Assembly (NCBI GenBank): GCA_030041435.1
Contig: JASHNW010000058.1
Span: 51,473 to 115,472 of the forward strand
Reading direction: 5' to 3'
DNA length: 64,000 bases
Source: Acidobacteriaceae bacterium
Lineage (GTDB): Bacteria; Acidobacteriota; Terriglobia; Terriglobales; Acidobacteriaceae
Shown: in pieces, positions 18,089-27,529 of the stretch
Position numbering within the stretch: position 1 is the first letter of the stretch
Layout: each line of letters begins with the position of its first letter
The notes under the pieces: model-generated
Told to the model about the DNA's origin: nothing
What the model saw: the letters and a program-made list of their open reading frames with translations, nothing else
Databases searched by the model: none
Translations under genes and position numbers: made by a program

Positions 18089-18523
18089 ATGAAGACCTTT
18101 ACTCTCGACGAAGCGCAGGCCGTGCTCCCCATCGTGGAGTCGCTGCTGAATCGCGCCGTCGAGGCAAAAGAGGCCGCGGCCGAACTCGAAGAGGAGCAGT
18201 CCGGCCTGGTGCAGCGCGTCTTCATGCAGGGCGGCATGATGCTCGATATCGCCAAAGTGCAGAAGCGCAAGGTCGCCCAGGCTGCGCTGGTGCAGCGCGC
18301 AAAAGATTCGCTCCAGGAAATCCACGCCATCGGCGTGCAGATCAAAGATCGCGACCTCGGCCTGCTCGATTTCCCCTGCCTGCTCGAAGGCGAGACCGTG
18401 CTGCTCTGCTGGAAGCGCGGTGAGCCCCGCATCGATTTCTGGCATCGCCTGGACGATGGCTTTCGCGGCCGCCAGCCCATCGATGCCCGCTTCCGCAAGA
18501 TCGCTCCCGATAAACTGAACTGA
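18089..18523 (+). CDS. DUF2203 family protein
   Basis: A 144-aa protein starting at ATG 18089, 2 bp after the nadA stop. It begins FTLDEAQAVLPIVESLLNRA, the hallmark of DUF2203, continues as a long charged helix (about residues 25-85) and ends in LLDFPCLLEGETVLLCWKRGEPRIDFWH. No catalytic motif is recognised and no signal peptide is present. Co-transcription with nadA suggests a link to cofactor status, but that is inference. Confidence 0.8.
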   Translation: MKTFTLDEAQAVLPIVESLLNRAVEAKEAAAELEEEQSGLVQRVFMQGGMMLDIAKVQKRKVAQAALVQRAKDSLQEIHAIGVQIKDRDLGLLDFPCLLEGETVLLCWKRGEPRIDFWHRLDDGFRGRQPIDARFRKIAPDKLN

Positions 18524-18604
18524 CCCCGTCGGCTCCCCTAAACTGCCAGCCAAATCGCCACGTCAACCGGGCCAACCTGATTTCCGCGTGTAACAATCCG
18601 AGCC

Positions 18605-18660
18605 GCTATCCGCTATCCGCTATCCGCTATCTGCTATCTGCTATCTGCTATCCGCTGCCC
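18605..18660. repeat. heptamer repeat array, GCTATCY x7-8
   Basis: Seven exact-register 7-bp units (GCTATCC or GCTATCT) followed by a degenerate GCTGCCC, in the gap between DUF2203 and the ABC exporter module. It belongs to the same GCTNNCN family as the arrays near 37.4, 43.9, 53.1 and 57.5 kb. Confidence 0.9.
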
Positions 18661-18767
18661 TCATGACAAACGTCACCTCCATTTGCTGACAATCCCCACT
18701 GGGGCCGGCGTTCCATCGGCGCGATCCTGTCCTTGCCGCTGAAAAAACCAGTGGCAGGAGACAGCCG

Positions 18768-19730
18768 ATGTCAGCAAGCGCAGTTGTTCCCCACACGAAT
18801 CACGCAATCCCCGCGGCATGGCCCACGCCTCTGTTGCAGACCCGCGCCATTGCCCGGCTCAATTCCGTCACCAAACGCTACGGCCAGGTTACCGCGCTCG
18901 ACAGCTTCTCCCTCAGCCTCCACGCGGGCGAAGTCGTCGCGCTGCTCGGCCCCAACGGCGCCGGCAAAACCACTGCCGTCCGCCTGCTGCTCGGCCTTAT
19001 CTCTCCCAACGCGGGCAGCGTGCGCGTCCTGGGCCGCGATCCACGCGACTCCGACGCCCGCACCCGCATCGGCGCCATGCTCCAGGTCAGCCGCGTGCCG
19101 GAAATGCTCCGCGTCCGCGAGCACATCGACCTTTTCCGCAGCTACTATCCGCAGCCGCTGCCGTTTGCCGAGGTTGTCCGCGCGGCCAAGCTCGAAGGCA
19201 TCGAAGACAAGCTCTTCGGCAAGCTCTCCGGCGGCCAGAAGCAACGCACCCTCTTCGGCATGGCCCTGTGCGGCAATCCCGATCTCATCTTCCTCGACGA
19301 GCCCACCGTCGGCATGGACATCGAATCGCGCCGCGCTCTCTGGGACCAGGTCCGCGCGCTCTCCGCCGCCGGCAAAACCGTGCTGCTCACCACGCATTAC
19401 CTCGAAGAAGCCGACATGCTGGCCAGCCGCGTGGTGGTCATCAACAAGGGCAAAGTCGTTTGCGAGGGCACGCCCGCCGAAATCAAGCACCAGGTCTCCG
19501 GCCGCCGCATCCGCTGCATCACGCAGCTCGATCCTGACTTCCTGCGCGCGCTGCCCACCGTCTCCGACGTGCAGCAGGATCGCGAAGCCGTGATTGTCAT
19601 GGCCGAGCGCCCCGAGCAGGTCGTGCGCGCAATGCTCGAGCGCGACGCAACCCTCCACGGGCTCGAAATCTCAGCCGCCGCGCTGGAAGACGCCTTCCTC
19701 GCGCTCACCAGCGAAGCAGCGCACGCCTAA
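18768..19730 (+). CDS. ABC transporter ATP-binding protein (drug-export type)
   Basis: A 320-aa ATPase: Walker A GPNGAGKTT (about residue 62), signature LSGGQKQRT (about 153), Walker B LIFLDEPTVGMD (about 173) and switch His in TTHYLEEADML, followed by a roughly 100-residue C-terminal extension typical of the CcmA/DrrA class. It drives the adjoining permease. The ATG follows a run of GGCAGGAGACAG. The gene leads a four-gene unit (ATPase, permease, kinase, regulator). Confidence 0.92.
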   Translation: MSASAVVPHTNHAIPAAWPTPLLQTRAIARLNSVTKRYGQVTALDSFSLSLHAGEVVALLGPNGAGKTTAVRLLLGLISPNAGSVRVLGRDPRDSDARTRIGAMLQVSRVPEMLRVREHIDLFRSYYPQPLPFAEVVRAAKLEGIEDKLFGKLSGGQKQRTLFGMALCGNPDLIFLDEPTVGMDIESRRALWDQVRALSAAGKTVLLTTHYLEEADMLASRVVVINKGKVVCEGTPAEIKHQVSGRRIRCITQLDPDFLRALPTVSDVQQDREAVIVMAERPEQVVRAMLERDATLHGLEISAAALEDAFLALTSEAAHA

Positions 19731-19767
19731 CCCCGAGTCCGATCGGGAAAAAAGAGGAGAAACCACC

Positions 19768-20553
19768 ATGGCCGCCAACGCAATCGCACTCGCCCCGCAA
19801 AATATCGGCTTCGGCTACTACGCGCGCATCTTTGTCAACGAGACGAAGTACGAATTCGTGAAGTTGCTGCGCACGCGCGCCTTTTCGCTCTCCGTCATTG
19901 GCTTTCCGGTGATGTTCTTCCTGCTTTTCGGCGTGTCCAACCGCCACAATGGCTACGGCCAGTATCTGGTGCCCGGCTATAGCTGCATGGGCGTGGTCTC
20001 AGCCTGCCTCTTCGGCATCGGCATGGGCATCGCGCTGGAGCGCTCCCAGGGCTGGCTCGATCTCAAACAGGCCAGCCCCATGCCCCGCCTTGCCTACATC
20101 GGCGCCAAAGTTATGAGCTGCGCCGGATTCGCAGTCGTTATTGTCGCGGCTCTCATCGCCCTCGGCGTCACCGCGGGCGGTGTCCACATGACCGCGCTGC
20201 AGGCCGCTCAGCTCACCGGCGTCATCCTCGCCGGCTCTGTTCCGTTTACCGCCATGGCGCTGCTCGTCGCCATGATCGTCCCGGCCAACTCCGGCCCCGG
20301 CATCATCAACCTCATTTATCTGCCCATGTCCTTCGTTTCCGGGTTCTGGATGCCGGTCAGCCTGCTGCCGCATTTCCTGCAGAAGATGGCGCCCGCCCTC
20401 CCCACCTACCACCTCGCCCAGCTCGCTCTCGCCATCTTCGGCATGGCCCAGCCCGGCAGCAACACCACCCACTGGGAAGCGCTCGGAGGATTTACCCTGT
20501 TGATGCTGGGCGCGGCCTGGATTATCTTCACGCGCAGCGAGGCCAAGGCGTGA
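19768..20553 (+). CDS. ABC-2 type transporter permease
   Basis: A 261-aa membrane protein with six predicted helices and an N-terminal cytoplasmic segment (NETKYEFVKLLRTRAF) like other ABC-2 permeases. Family features include LVPGYSCMGVVSACLFGIGMG and LPMSFVSGFWMPVSLLP. ATG 19768 is preceded by AAGAGGAGA. Its stop overlaps the next start (GTGA). Paired with the upstream ATPase it should export an antibiotic or lipid-like compound. Confidence 0.88.
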   Translation: MAANAIALAPQNIGFGYYARIFVNETKYEFVKLLRTRAFSLSVIGFPVMFFLLFGVSNRHNGYGQYLVPGYSCMGVVSACLFGIGMGIALERSQGWLDLKQASPMPRLAYIGAKVMSCAGFAVVIVAALIALGVTAGGVHMTALQAAQLTGVILAGSVPFTAMALLVAMIVPANSGPGIINLIYLPMSFVSGFWMPVSLLPHFLQKMAPALPTYHLAQLALAIFGMAQPGSNTTHWEALGGFTLLMLGAAWIIFTRSEAKA

Positions 20554-21764
20554 GCGGACCCGATTCCAAAGCGACCACCCTCTCTCCGGATTGCGAGGGC
20601 GCCTCCGAGGCCACGGGCTCGCTCTTTGCAAGGCATCGCAAGGCAGAACTGGCCCTGCGCAGTTCGCTGGTCGGCAATCGCAGCAGGCGCAAGGGCCAGG
20701 TTTTCGATTTCATCTGGCTCGTCTACTCTTTCTTCTTCATCCTCGATCCCATCCAGCGCCATTCGCAGCGGGCCTGGATCCTCTTCGGCGTGGCTTACGC
20801 GATCTTCCTCGCGCTCTACTTCGCTCTGGTTTTTGCCAAACAGCAGCGGACGCAGTTGCTCCTGCTGCTCGCGCTGGTCGTCCTTGGCGTCGCGTATTAC
20901 CCGTTCAACGTCGGCGCTTCCGGCATGTTCATCTACGCCGCCGCCTTCATCCCCTTCGTCACGGAAAACATCTGGCTCAGCGGCGCCGTCATCGCCGGGA
21001 CAACGCTCCTTACGGCCGGGGAGGGATGGCTCAAAGGTTACACCCCCTGGAACTGGGGGATCTGCGCGTTCTTCTGCATCACGGTCGGCGCAGCCAATAT
21101 CGTCGCATCGCAGAAAATGCGCTCCGCCCGGAAGCTCGGCCTCGCCCACGAGGAAATCGCCCACCTGGCGAAAATCGCCGAGCGAGAGCGCATCGCCCGC
21201 GACCTCCACGATGTCCTCGGCCACACGCTCTCCGTCGTCGTTCTCAAGTCCGAACTCGCCGGCAAACTGATCGACCGCGATCCCGACCGCGCCCGCCGCG
21301 AAATTGGCGAAGTCGAGCAGATCGCCCGCAAGGCCCTCGGCGACGTCCGCGAGGCCATCAGCGGATATCGCGCCGGAGGTCTCGCCGCCGAGATCGTGCG
21401 CGCACAGTCGACCCTCGAAACTGCGGGTGTCACGCTCGAATGCGATTCGCAGACGCCGCAGCTTCCCCCGGCCGAGGAAACCGTGCTTTCCCTGATCGTG
21501 CGCGAAGCGGTTACGAATATCGTCCGCCACGCCCAGGCCAGCCGCTGCCGTCTGGCCATTGAAGCCAACGGATCGAGCACCGCCCTGGTCGTCGAAGACG
21601 ACGGCCGCGGCGGCATTTACCAGGAAGGCAACGGCCTGCGCGGCATGCGCGAGCGCGTCGAGTTGCTGGGTGGCAAGCTTCGCATCGAATCCGCTGCCGG
21701 CACCCGGCTCACCATCGAGATTCCACCCCGGCAGCCAGTCCCCGGCGCGGAAGTCACGGCATGA
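20550..21764 (+). CDS. sensor histidine kinase, DesK/NarL type
   Basis: A 404-aa kinase. Several N-terminal membrane helices (about residues 55-190) precede a HisKA_3 dimerisation region with the phospho-acceptor in RIARDLHDVLGHTLS (about 219), then an HATPase domain with VREAVTNIVRHAQA, VEDDGRGG and GNGLRGMRERVELLGG. The GTG start overlaps the permease stop by 4 bp and the stop overlaps the next start by 4 bp, so all are coupled. It probably senses a membrane-active compound or membrane state. Confidence 0.9.
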   Translation: MSGPDSKATTLSPDCEGASEATGSLFARHRKAELALRSSLVGNRSRRKGQVFDFIWLVYSFFFILDPIQRHSQRAWILFGVAYAIFLALYFALVFAKQQRTQLLLLLALVVLGVAYYPFNVGASGMFIYAAAFIPFVTENIWLSGAVIAGTTLLTAGEGWLKGYTPWNWGICAFFCITVGAANIVASQKMRSARKLGLAHEEIAHLAKIAERERIARDLHDVLGHTLSVVVLKSELAGKLIDRDPDRARREIGEVEQIARKALGDVREAISGYRAGGLAAEIVRAQSTLETAGVTLECDSQTPQLPPAEETVLSLIVREAVTNIVRHAQASRCRLAIEANGSSTALVVEDDGRGGIYQEGNGLRGMRERVELLGGKLRIESAAGTRLTIEIPPRQPVPGAEVTA

Positions 21765-22372
21765 AGAAGATTCAGGTTGTCGTGGCCGAAGACCAGGCCA
21801 TGGTCCTCGGTGCGCTCGCCGCGCTGCTGGAAACCGAGCCCGATATCGCCGTCTGTGCGCGCGCTGCCAACGGCCGCGAGGCTCTCACCGCCGTCGGTAA
21901 AAATAAGCCCGACGTTCTCGTCACCGACATCGAGATGCCCGAAATGACCGGCCTCACTCTCGCCGCCGAAGTCCGCGACCGTTACCCCCAGACCCGCGTC
22001 GTCATCCTCACCACCTTTGCGCGTCCCGGCTATCTGCGTCGCGCGCTCGACGCCGGCGCGAAGGGCTACCTGCTCAAGGACCGCCCCTCCGCCGAGCTGG
22101 CCGACGCCGTCCGCCGTGTGCAGCGCGGCCTCCGCGTCGTCGATCCCGACCTCGCTCTCGAAGCCTGGGACAGCGGCCCCGATCCCCTCACCGAACGCGA
22201 ACGCCAGATCCTGTGGCGCGCCGGAGAAGGGAAGTCCAGCGGCGAAATCGCCGACGAGCTCCATCTTTCCGAAGGCACTGTCCGCAATTACCTCTCTGAG
22301 GCCATCAGCAAGCTGGGCGCCTCCAACCGCGTCGAGGCAGCCCGCCTCGCCCGTGCCAAAGGATGGTTGTAA
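21761..22372 (+). CDS. LuxR/NarL-family response regulator
   Basis: A 203-aa partner of the preceding kinase. The receiver domain has the acidic pair in VVAEDQAMVLGAL, the phospho-acceptor Asp in VLVTDIEMPEMTG (about residue 54) and the Lys in GYLLKDRP (about 105). The C-terminal LuxR helix-turn-helix is seen in LTERERQILWRAGEGKSSGE and LSEGTVRNYLSEAISKLGA. It likely controls the ABC genes upstream. Confidence 0.92.
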   Translation: MKKIQVVVAEDQAMVLGALAALLETEPDIAVCARAANGREALTAVGKNKPDVLVTDIEMPEMTGLTLAAEVRDRYPQTRVVILTTFARPGYLRRALDAGAKGYLLKDRPSAELADAVRRVQRGLRVVDPDLALEAWDSGPDPLTERERQILWRAGEGKSSGEIADELHLSEGTVRNYLSEAISKLGASNRVEAARLARAKGWL

Positions 22373-22636
22373 TTCTTCCGGTTACCGCAGTGTCCCCGCT
22401 GAACAGGCTGATCTGCGGCTGAAGATTGTCCATCGGGTTGCCGGCCGTGGTAACTTCAGTCAGCGCTGCAGCCCACCGAGGCTGCAACCCGGGCCCAGTG
22501 CAGTTTCGCTTTCTCTGCCGATCCGTTCCAGGTCGACGCTGATGTTTCCTGTTCATCGAACTGGCCAGGGCGCCGTCCCGCCGTGCGGGCAGGGCGCTGC
22601 TTTCTTCTGACCGCGCGGCTCGCGGCCAAAGGCGTG

Positions 22637-23074
22637 ATGCCGGGAGCAGGCTTTCTGGAGCAGAACAACAAAACCCGCCCCTCCGCCGTGGCCGGAACCG
22701 TTCTCGTGGTCGAAGACGACCGCGCTGTCCGCTACCTGTTTACTCAGGTCCTCCGCGGTCACGGGTATGTGGTCGTGGCCTGCGCAGATGGTGCGCGCGG
22801 CCTTGAGCTGGCCCGCGCCCAGATCGACCGCATCGACGCCATCGTTACCGACGCTCGCATGCCGGGCATCGACGGCCGGGAGCTCGTCGCCCAGATTCGC
22901 CCGCTGCGTCCCGCTCTGCCAATCCTGGTCGTCAGCGGAACCCTCGATGAAAGCGTCGTCCGCGCCAATACCGATCCCGCAACCCGCTACCTCGTCAAAC
23001 CCGTCTCGCCGGACCGCCTCATTCTCGAGCTGCGCCGGGCGATCGATGCCGCAGTTCCGGGGAATGTGCGATAG
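22637..23074 (+). CDS. stand-alone receiver-domain response regulator
   Basis: A 145-aa protein consisting of a receiver domain only: VLVVEDDRAVR (acidic pair near residue 26), phospho-acceptor Asp in AIVTDARMPGIDG (about 72), Ser in LVVSGT and Lys in YLVKPVS (about 121). There is no output domain, as in CheY-like or phosphorelay intermediates. The frame extends upstream to GTG 22583. The kinase partner is not adjacent. The preceding 264-bp gap (22373-22636) holds nothing I recognise. Confidence 0.8.
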   Translation: MPGAGFLEQNNKTRPSAVAGTVLVVEDDRAVRYLFTQVLRGHGYVVVACADGARGLELARAQIDRIDAIVTDARMPGIDGRELVAQIRPLRPALPILVVSGTLDESVVRANTDPATRYLVKPVSPDRLILELRRAIDAAVPGNVR

Positions 23075-23111
23075 GATGTAGAGTTTGCCTCTGACCTCTG
23101 CGGGAGTAGCG

Positions 23112-24227
23112 ATGATCATCGGTGTTCCAAAGGAAGTGAAAGATCACGAAAGCCGCGTCGGCATCACCCCTGCCGGCGTCCGGGCCCTGGCTGAAGCTGG
23201 CCACAAGGTGCTGGTCGAAACCCGCGCCGGCGACCTTTCCGCATTTACCGACGACGAGTACCAGTCGGCCGGCGCGGAAATCGTCGGCTCTGCCCACAAC
23301 GTGTGGGGACTTGCCGACCTGATCGTCAAGGTCAAAGAGCCGGTCGAAAAAGAATACGTATTTTTCCGCGAGGGCCTGGTGCTCTTCACCTACCTGCACC
23401 TCGCTCCGGTTCCCGTCCTGACGGAAAAGCTGCTGGAGAAAAAAGTCGTCGGCATCGCCTACGAGACCATCCGCGACCGCGCCGGAACCCTGCCGCTGCT
23501 CACTCCCATGTCCGAAGTCGCCGGCCGCATGGCCGTCCAGGTGGGCGCAGCTTATCTCGAAAAAGAAAAAGGCGGCCGCGGCGTGTTGCTGGGCGGCGTC
23601 CCCGGTGTGCCTCCGGCGAACGTGTGCGTCATCGGCGGCGGCATCGTCGGCACCAACTCCGCGAAGATCGCTCTCGGCATGGGCGCCAAAGTGACCCTCG
23701 TCGATGTGAACCTCAACCGGCTCCGCGAGCTCGACGACATCTTCAACGGCCGCATCTTCACGCTCGCCTCCAATTCCTGGAACGTTTCCCGCGCCGTTCA
23801 GGAAGCCGACCTGGTCATAGGCGGCGTGCTCATTCCCGGCGCCGCCGCACCCAAAATCGTCACCCGCGAGATGGTCATGAGGATGAAGAAAGGTGCGGTC
23901 ATCGTCGACGTCGCGATCGACCAGGGCGGCTGTGTTGAGACCGCTCACCCCACGACGCACAGCGACCCCGCCTTCGAGGTCAACGGTGTCGTCCACTACT
24001 GCGTGACCAATATGCCCGCCGCCGTGCCCAACACATCCACCCTCGCCCTCACCAACGCCACGTTCCCCTATGTGCTGCGCCTGGCGCGCCACGGGGCGAA
24101 GCAGGCCATCCTGGAAGACGACGGCATTCGCGACGGCGTAAACACGTACGAAGGCACCCTCACCTGCGAGCCGGTCGCTAAATCGCAAAGCAAGCCCTGG
24201 AAGCCGGTTCGCGACCTGCTCGCCTGA
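23112..24227 (+). CDS. ald: alanine dehydrogenase
   Basis: A 371-aa NAD-dependent enzyme that interconverts alanine and pyruvate plus ammonia. The N-terminus [20 protein letters not shown] has the substrate-binding Arg and is diagnostic. It is followed by the catalytic-region YLHLAPVP (His about 96), the Rossmann loop [20 protein letters not shown] (about 175), [10 protein letters not shown] and [15 protein letters not shown] 23112 follows CGGGAG. It appears monocistronic. Confidence 0.95.
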   Translation: MIIGVPKEVKDHESRVGITPAGVRALAEAGHKVLVETRAGDLSAFTDDEYQSAGAEIVGSAHNVWGLADLIVKVKEPVEKEYVFFREGLVLFTYLHLAPVPVLTEKLLEKKVVGIAYETIRDRAGTLPLLTPMSEVAGRMAVQVGAAYLEKEKGGRGVLLGGVPGVPPANVCVIGGGIVGTNSAKIALGMGAKVTLVDVNLNRLRELDDIFNGRIFTLASNSWNVSRAVQEADLVIGGVLIPGAAAPKIVTREMVMRMKKGAVIVDVAIDQGGCVETAHPTTHSDPAFEVNGVVHYCVTNMPAAVPNTSTLALTNATFPYVLRLARHGAKQAILEDDGIRDGVNTYEGTLTCEPVAKSQSKPWKPVRDLLA

Positions 24228-24318
24228 AACGGAGAAAGCCGGGCGCCCCACTCAAGCTGTTTTTGCCTGGGTGGGTTTCACGCGCTCCAGGGCGCGCCCC
24301 TGCACCCTGCAATCTGGT

Positions 24319-25095
24319 TTACTGGGTCACCTGCACCGGGTGTTCCAGCCGAAACGTGATCAGCGTCTCCGCGGGCAGCACTATCTCCTTGTTGCCCGAC
24401 ATGGCGCTGCCCGCCGTGCCCGCACCCGCCCCCACCAGGCCGCCGATCAGTGCGCCTTTGCCGCCTCCCGCCAGCCCGCCGACGATTGCCCCGAATGCTC
24501 CGCCCCCACCGGCGAACCTGGCAGTGCGCTTTCCTTTGCCTTTCTCGATGCGCTCCATCGTGCTGGTGGCGACGGGGTAGTTCCCTGAATCTGTCCTGAT
24601 CCGCTCCAGCCGCAGCTCCAGCAGCGCGCCCCCTTTGATGCGCCCCAGCGGTTTTGCATCGACCACGGTTCCCACCGCGTGCGCTCCCCGTGGGATCACA
24701 ACCAACCCGTTCACGACCACGTCATCGGCCACCGTGGCGCTGAAAGCCTGGCCCGGTACGCTGATCTTCGACCCAACCGGCTCGTCCAGCCGCACCCGAA
24801 TCCGAGTGCGGGTTGGAATCACGATAGGCGGAGGCGGGGCGGGCGGAGCCGACGGATTCTGTGCTGCGTTCGCCGTCTGTGCATTGCCGGGTGCATTGGG
24901 CTGCGCCCCGGCCGCTGGCTGTGCGGTGGTGCCTGCGTTGCCTGGCTGCGCCGTCGAATTCGTGGCCGCAGGGGCTGGCTGCGCCGCAGTCTGTGAAGCC
25001 GCCGGAGGATTGCCGCTCTTGCTGCAGCCGCCGGCCGTGAGTGCCGCAGCCAGCGCAACAGAGGCCAGCCACAGGGAAGCAGGGGATTTCTTCAT
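24319..25095 (-). CDS. glycine-zipper envelope protein, probable lipoprotein
   Basis: A 258-aa protein. The start at ATG 25095 is favoured by a GAGGT site; an in-frame ATG at 25107 also exists. A signal sequence ends in TAGGC, a loose lipobox, so it is probably a lipoprotein. An Ala/Gln/Pro-rich linker (about residues 30-90) leads to a beta-rich domain (RIRVRLDEPVG, VIPRGAHAVGTVVDAKPLG) and then a glycine-zipper helix (GAIVGGLAGGG...GGLVGAGAGTAGS) before VLPAETLITFRLEHPV. The C-terminal half resembles the protein at 31615-32775. Function unknown; possibly an outer-membrane anchored barrier protein. Confidence 0.75.
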   Translation of the reverse strand: MKKSPASLWLASVALAAALTAGGCSKSGNPPAASQTAAQPAPAATNSTAQPGNAGTTAQPAAGAQPNAPGNAQTANAAQNPSAPPAPPPPIVIPTRTRIRVRLDEPVGSKISVPGQAFSATVADDVVVNGLVVIPRGAHAVGTVVDAKPLGRIKGGALLELRLERIRTDSGNYPVATSTMERIEKGKGKRTARFAGGGGAFGAIVGGLAGGGKGALIGGLVGAGAGTAGSAMSGNKEIVLPAETLITFRLEHPVQVTQ

Positions 25096-25242
25096 GTCGT
25101 ACCTCATGCCACGATGGGGAATCTTCGCCGTCTCGCGCGAGGCCGCCGGTGCAACACGCGGCCTCGGGATTTCGTCTTTCAGTCACAGTAGTTTAGGTGA
25201 TTTTCGAGCCTATAATCGTCGACAATCGGGGCGAGACAACTT

Positions 25243-27516
25243 TTGGCTGACGTAAAACACAAGCGCACAACTCTGATTCTGCTGGCGGTAGCGGTCTTTG
25301 TGCTGCTGCTGTTGCTGCTCGCGCTCAACGCCTTCAACCTCCGCTCCCTCAATCCGCGCACCACCGCGCAGATCTTCCTGCTCACCTCGGTTTCGGTGCT
25401 GGTCTTCCTGCTCTTTGTCACCGTCCTCGTGCTCCTGCTCCGGAATCTCATCAAGCTGCTGGCCGAGCAGCGCAGCCAGGTCCTCGGCGCGCGCCTGCGC
25501 ACCCGCATGTTCATCGGCGCTCTGCTGCTTTCTTTCGTCCCCGCCCTCTTCATGTTCCTCTTCAGCTTCCTGCTCATGAACCGCTCCATCGACAGGTGGT
25601 TCTCTGAGCCGGCTTCCGAGGTCCGCGACGATTCCAGCCAGATCGGGATGGAGCTCTCCCATTACGCCTCTCTGAACGCTCGCGCCGAAGCCGCAAGCAT
25701 GGCCGGTTCTTCCGCTCTGGCCGCCGCGTTTCTTACCGGCGATACCAGGGCCATCCTCGACGAGATGCGGTCGCACCAGATCACCCTGCAGGGCGGATTC
25801 GCCGCCCTCTATCGCGACTCTGCTCCGGTGGCCACCTACGAGCTTCCCCAGCTGTCCGGGCCTGCCGAAGTGCACTCCTGGCTGAACACCGAAGACAAAC
25901 AGCAAATCCCGGCGGACCAGCCTCTCGCCGCAGCAATTCTGAAAGCAGCGCAGCGCGCCGATGAGCCAATGCTGGTTGCCGGTGGATCGGAATACGCACT
26001 CGGCGCGGCCAGCCTCCCCGGCGGCGGCGTAGTCGTCGCCGGATTGCCGATGCCCGCCGGCCTCAACGCCATCATGACCGGCCTCAGCACCGGCGCCAGC
26101 CAATATTGGGCTCTCTACCGCGAGCGCCGCATCATTCGCGCTACCTACTTCCTGCTGCTGCTCATGCTCACCGCCCTGGTCTTCTTTTCCTCCAGCTGGC
26201 TGGCGCTCTACGTCTCGCGCCAGATGACCGTTCCTCTCGAAGCCCTTGCCGATGCCATGGACGAAATCGGCAAAGGCGAATACAGCCATCGCGTCACCGC
26301 TCCGGCCAGCGCGGAGATGGCCGAGCTCGTGCGCTCCTTCAATCACATGGCGGCCGATCTGGAACAGAGCCGCCTTCTCGCCGAGTCCTCGGCCCGTGAG
26401 CTGTCTGCTGCCAACCTCGCTCTCGAAGCGCGCCGCAAAGAGCTGGAAACCATCCTGGAAACCATCCCCTCCGCCGTGGTCACCCTCGATCCGTCGCGCG
26501 GTATTCTCCTTGGCAACCGGGCTTTTATCGAGCTTTTGCGCCTGGATCCTCACACCACCATCTCCGGCACCTCGCTGGACTCCCTGCTGCCCACGGAGCT
26601 CACAGCCGAATTGCTCCGTCTCGAGCGCCGTGCCCATCGCATGGGCGTCGCCTCCTCGGAATTCGAGCTGCATACGGCCGCCGGCGCAGTCAACGTCGCC
26701 ATCACCATTGCTGCTCTCGACCCCGGCAGCAGCCAAAGCCGTGGCTCCATCCTGGTTCTCGAAGACGTGACCGAATTGCTGCACGCGCAGCGCCAGGCGG
26801 CCTGGAAGGAGGTCGCCCAGCGCATCGCGCACGAGATTCGCAACCCCCTCACGCCCATCACCCTCTCCACCGAGCGCATTCGCCGCCACATCGACCGCAG
26901 CTCGCCGGAATCTCCCGGCATCATTCGCAAATGCTGCGACGCCATCCTCGGTTCCGTCGAATCCATGCGCACGCTGGTCAGCCAGTTTGCGGCTCTCGCC
27001 GAGTTTCCCGTCGCCCACCCGCGCACCGCGGATCTCAACCAGATCGTCGAGAGCGCCCTGCTCCTCTTCGAAGGCCGCATCCGCGACATCCGCGTCGAAA
27101 AGCACCTCGATCCCGGCCTTCCGCCCGTCATGGCCGACCCCGAGGCCCTGCGCCGCGCCGTCGCCAACCTCATCGACAACGCCGCCGAAGCCATGCAGGA
27201 GAGCCTCCTGCGCGTCCTCTCCATCGAGACGCGTCCCGGCGAGCGCAACGGCATGGCCGAGATCGTCGTGGCCGATACCGGCCACGGACTCACCAACGAG
27301 ATGCGCGAGCGCCTGTTCCTGCCGTGGTTTTCCACGCGCCGCCGCGGCACCGGCCTTGGCCTCTCCATCGTCGCCAAGATTATTCAGGATCACGGCGGCT
27401 CCATCCGCGCCGAAAACAACTCCCCCGCCGGCGCACGCTTTATCATCGAACTGCCGCTGGCCGAAGTCGGCGCTGCCGAGGGCTCTCCCCCCGCCGCGCT
27501 CATCAGGGCCGTCTGA
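25243..27516 (+). CDS. ntrY: NtrY-type membrane sensor histidine kinase
   Basis: A 757-aa kinase with NtrY architecture: two or three N-terminal helices (about residues 8-112), a large extracytoplasmic region, another helix near 305-325, a HAMP domain (SRQMTVPLEALADAMDEIG), a PAS-like domain (about 400-510), then HisKA with EVAQRIAHEIRNPLTPI (His about 530) and HATPase with VADTGHGLTNEMRERLF and GTGLGLSIV. Start is TTG 25243, close behind GGGGCGAG. It pairs with the ntrX gene 13 bp downstream and senses an unknown signal; in Proteobacteria the pair responds to nitrogen or redox. Confidence 0.92.
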   Translation: MADVKHKRTTLILLAVAVFVLLLLLLALNAFNLRSLNPRTTAQIFLLTSVSVLVFLLFVTVLVLLLRNLIKLLAEQRSQVLGARLRTRMFIGALLLSFVPALFMFLFSFLLMNRSIDRWFSEPASEVRDDSSQIGMELSHYASLNARAEAASMAGSSALAAAFLTGDTRAILDEMRSHQITLQGGFAALYRDSAPVATYELPQLSGPAEVHSWLNTEDKQQIPADQPLAAAILKAAQRADEPMLVAGGSEYALGAASLPGGGVVVAGLPMPAGLNAIMTGLSTGASQYWALYRERRIIRATYFLLLLMLTALVFFSSSWLALYVSRQMTVPLEALADAMDEIGKGEYSHRVTAPASAEMAELVRSFNHMAADLEQSRLLAESSARELSAANLALEARRKELETILETIPSAVVTLDPSRGILLGNRAFIELLRLDPHTTISGTSLDSLLPTELTAELLRLERRAHRMGVASSEFELHTAAGAVNVAITIAALDPGSSQSRGSILVLEDVTELLHAQRQAAWKEVAQRIAHEIRNPLTPITLSTERIRRHIDRSSPESPGIIRKCCDAILGSVESMRTLVSQFAALAEFPVAHPRTADLNQIVESALLLFEGRIRDIRVEKHLDPGLPPVMADPEALRRAVANLIDNAAEAMQESLLRVLSIETRPGERNGMAEIVVADTGHGLTNEMRERLFLPWFSTRRRGTGLGLSIVAKIIQDHGGSIRAENNSPAGARFIIELPLAEVGAAEGSPPAALIRAV

Positions 27517-27529
27517 TTTCCTGGAACCG

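Noticed and set aside
25210..27393. 727-codon open frame on the minus strand
   Set aside because: It is the antisense shadow of ntrY, whose kinase motifs are intact.
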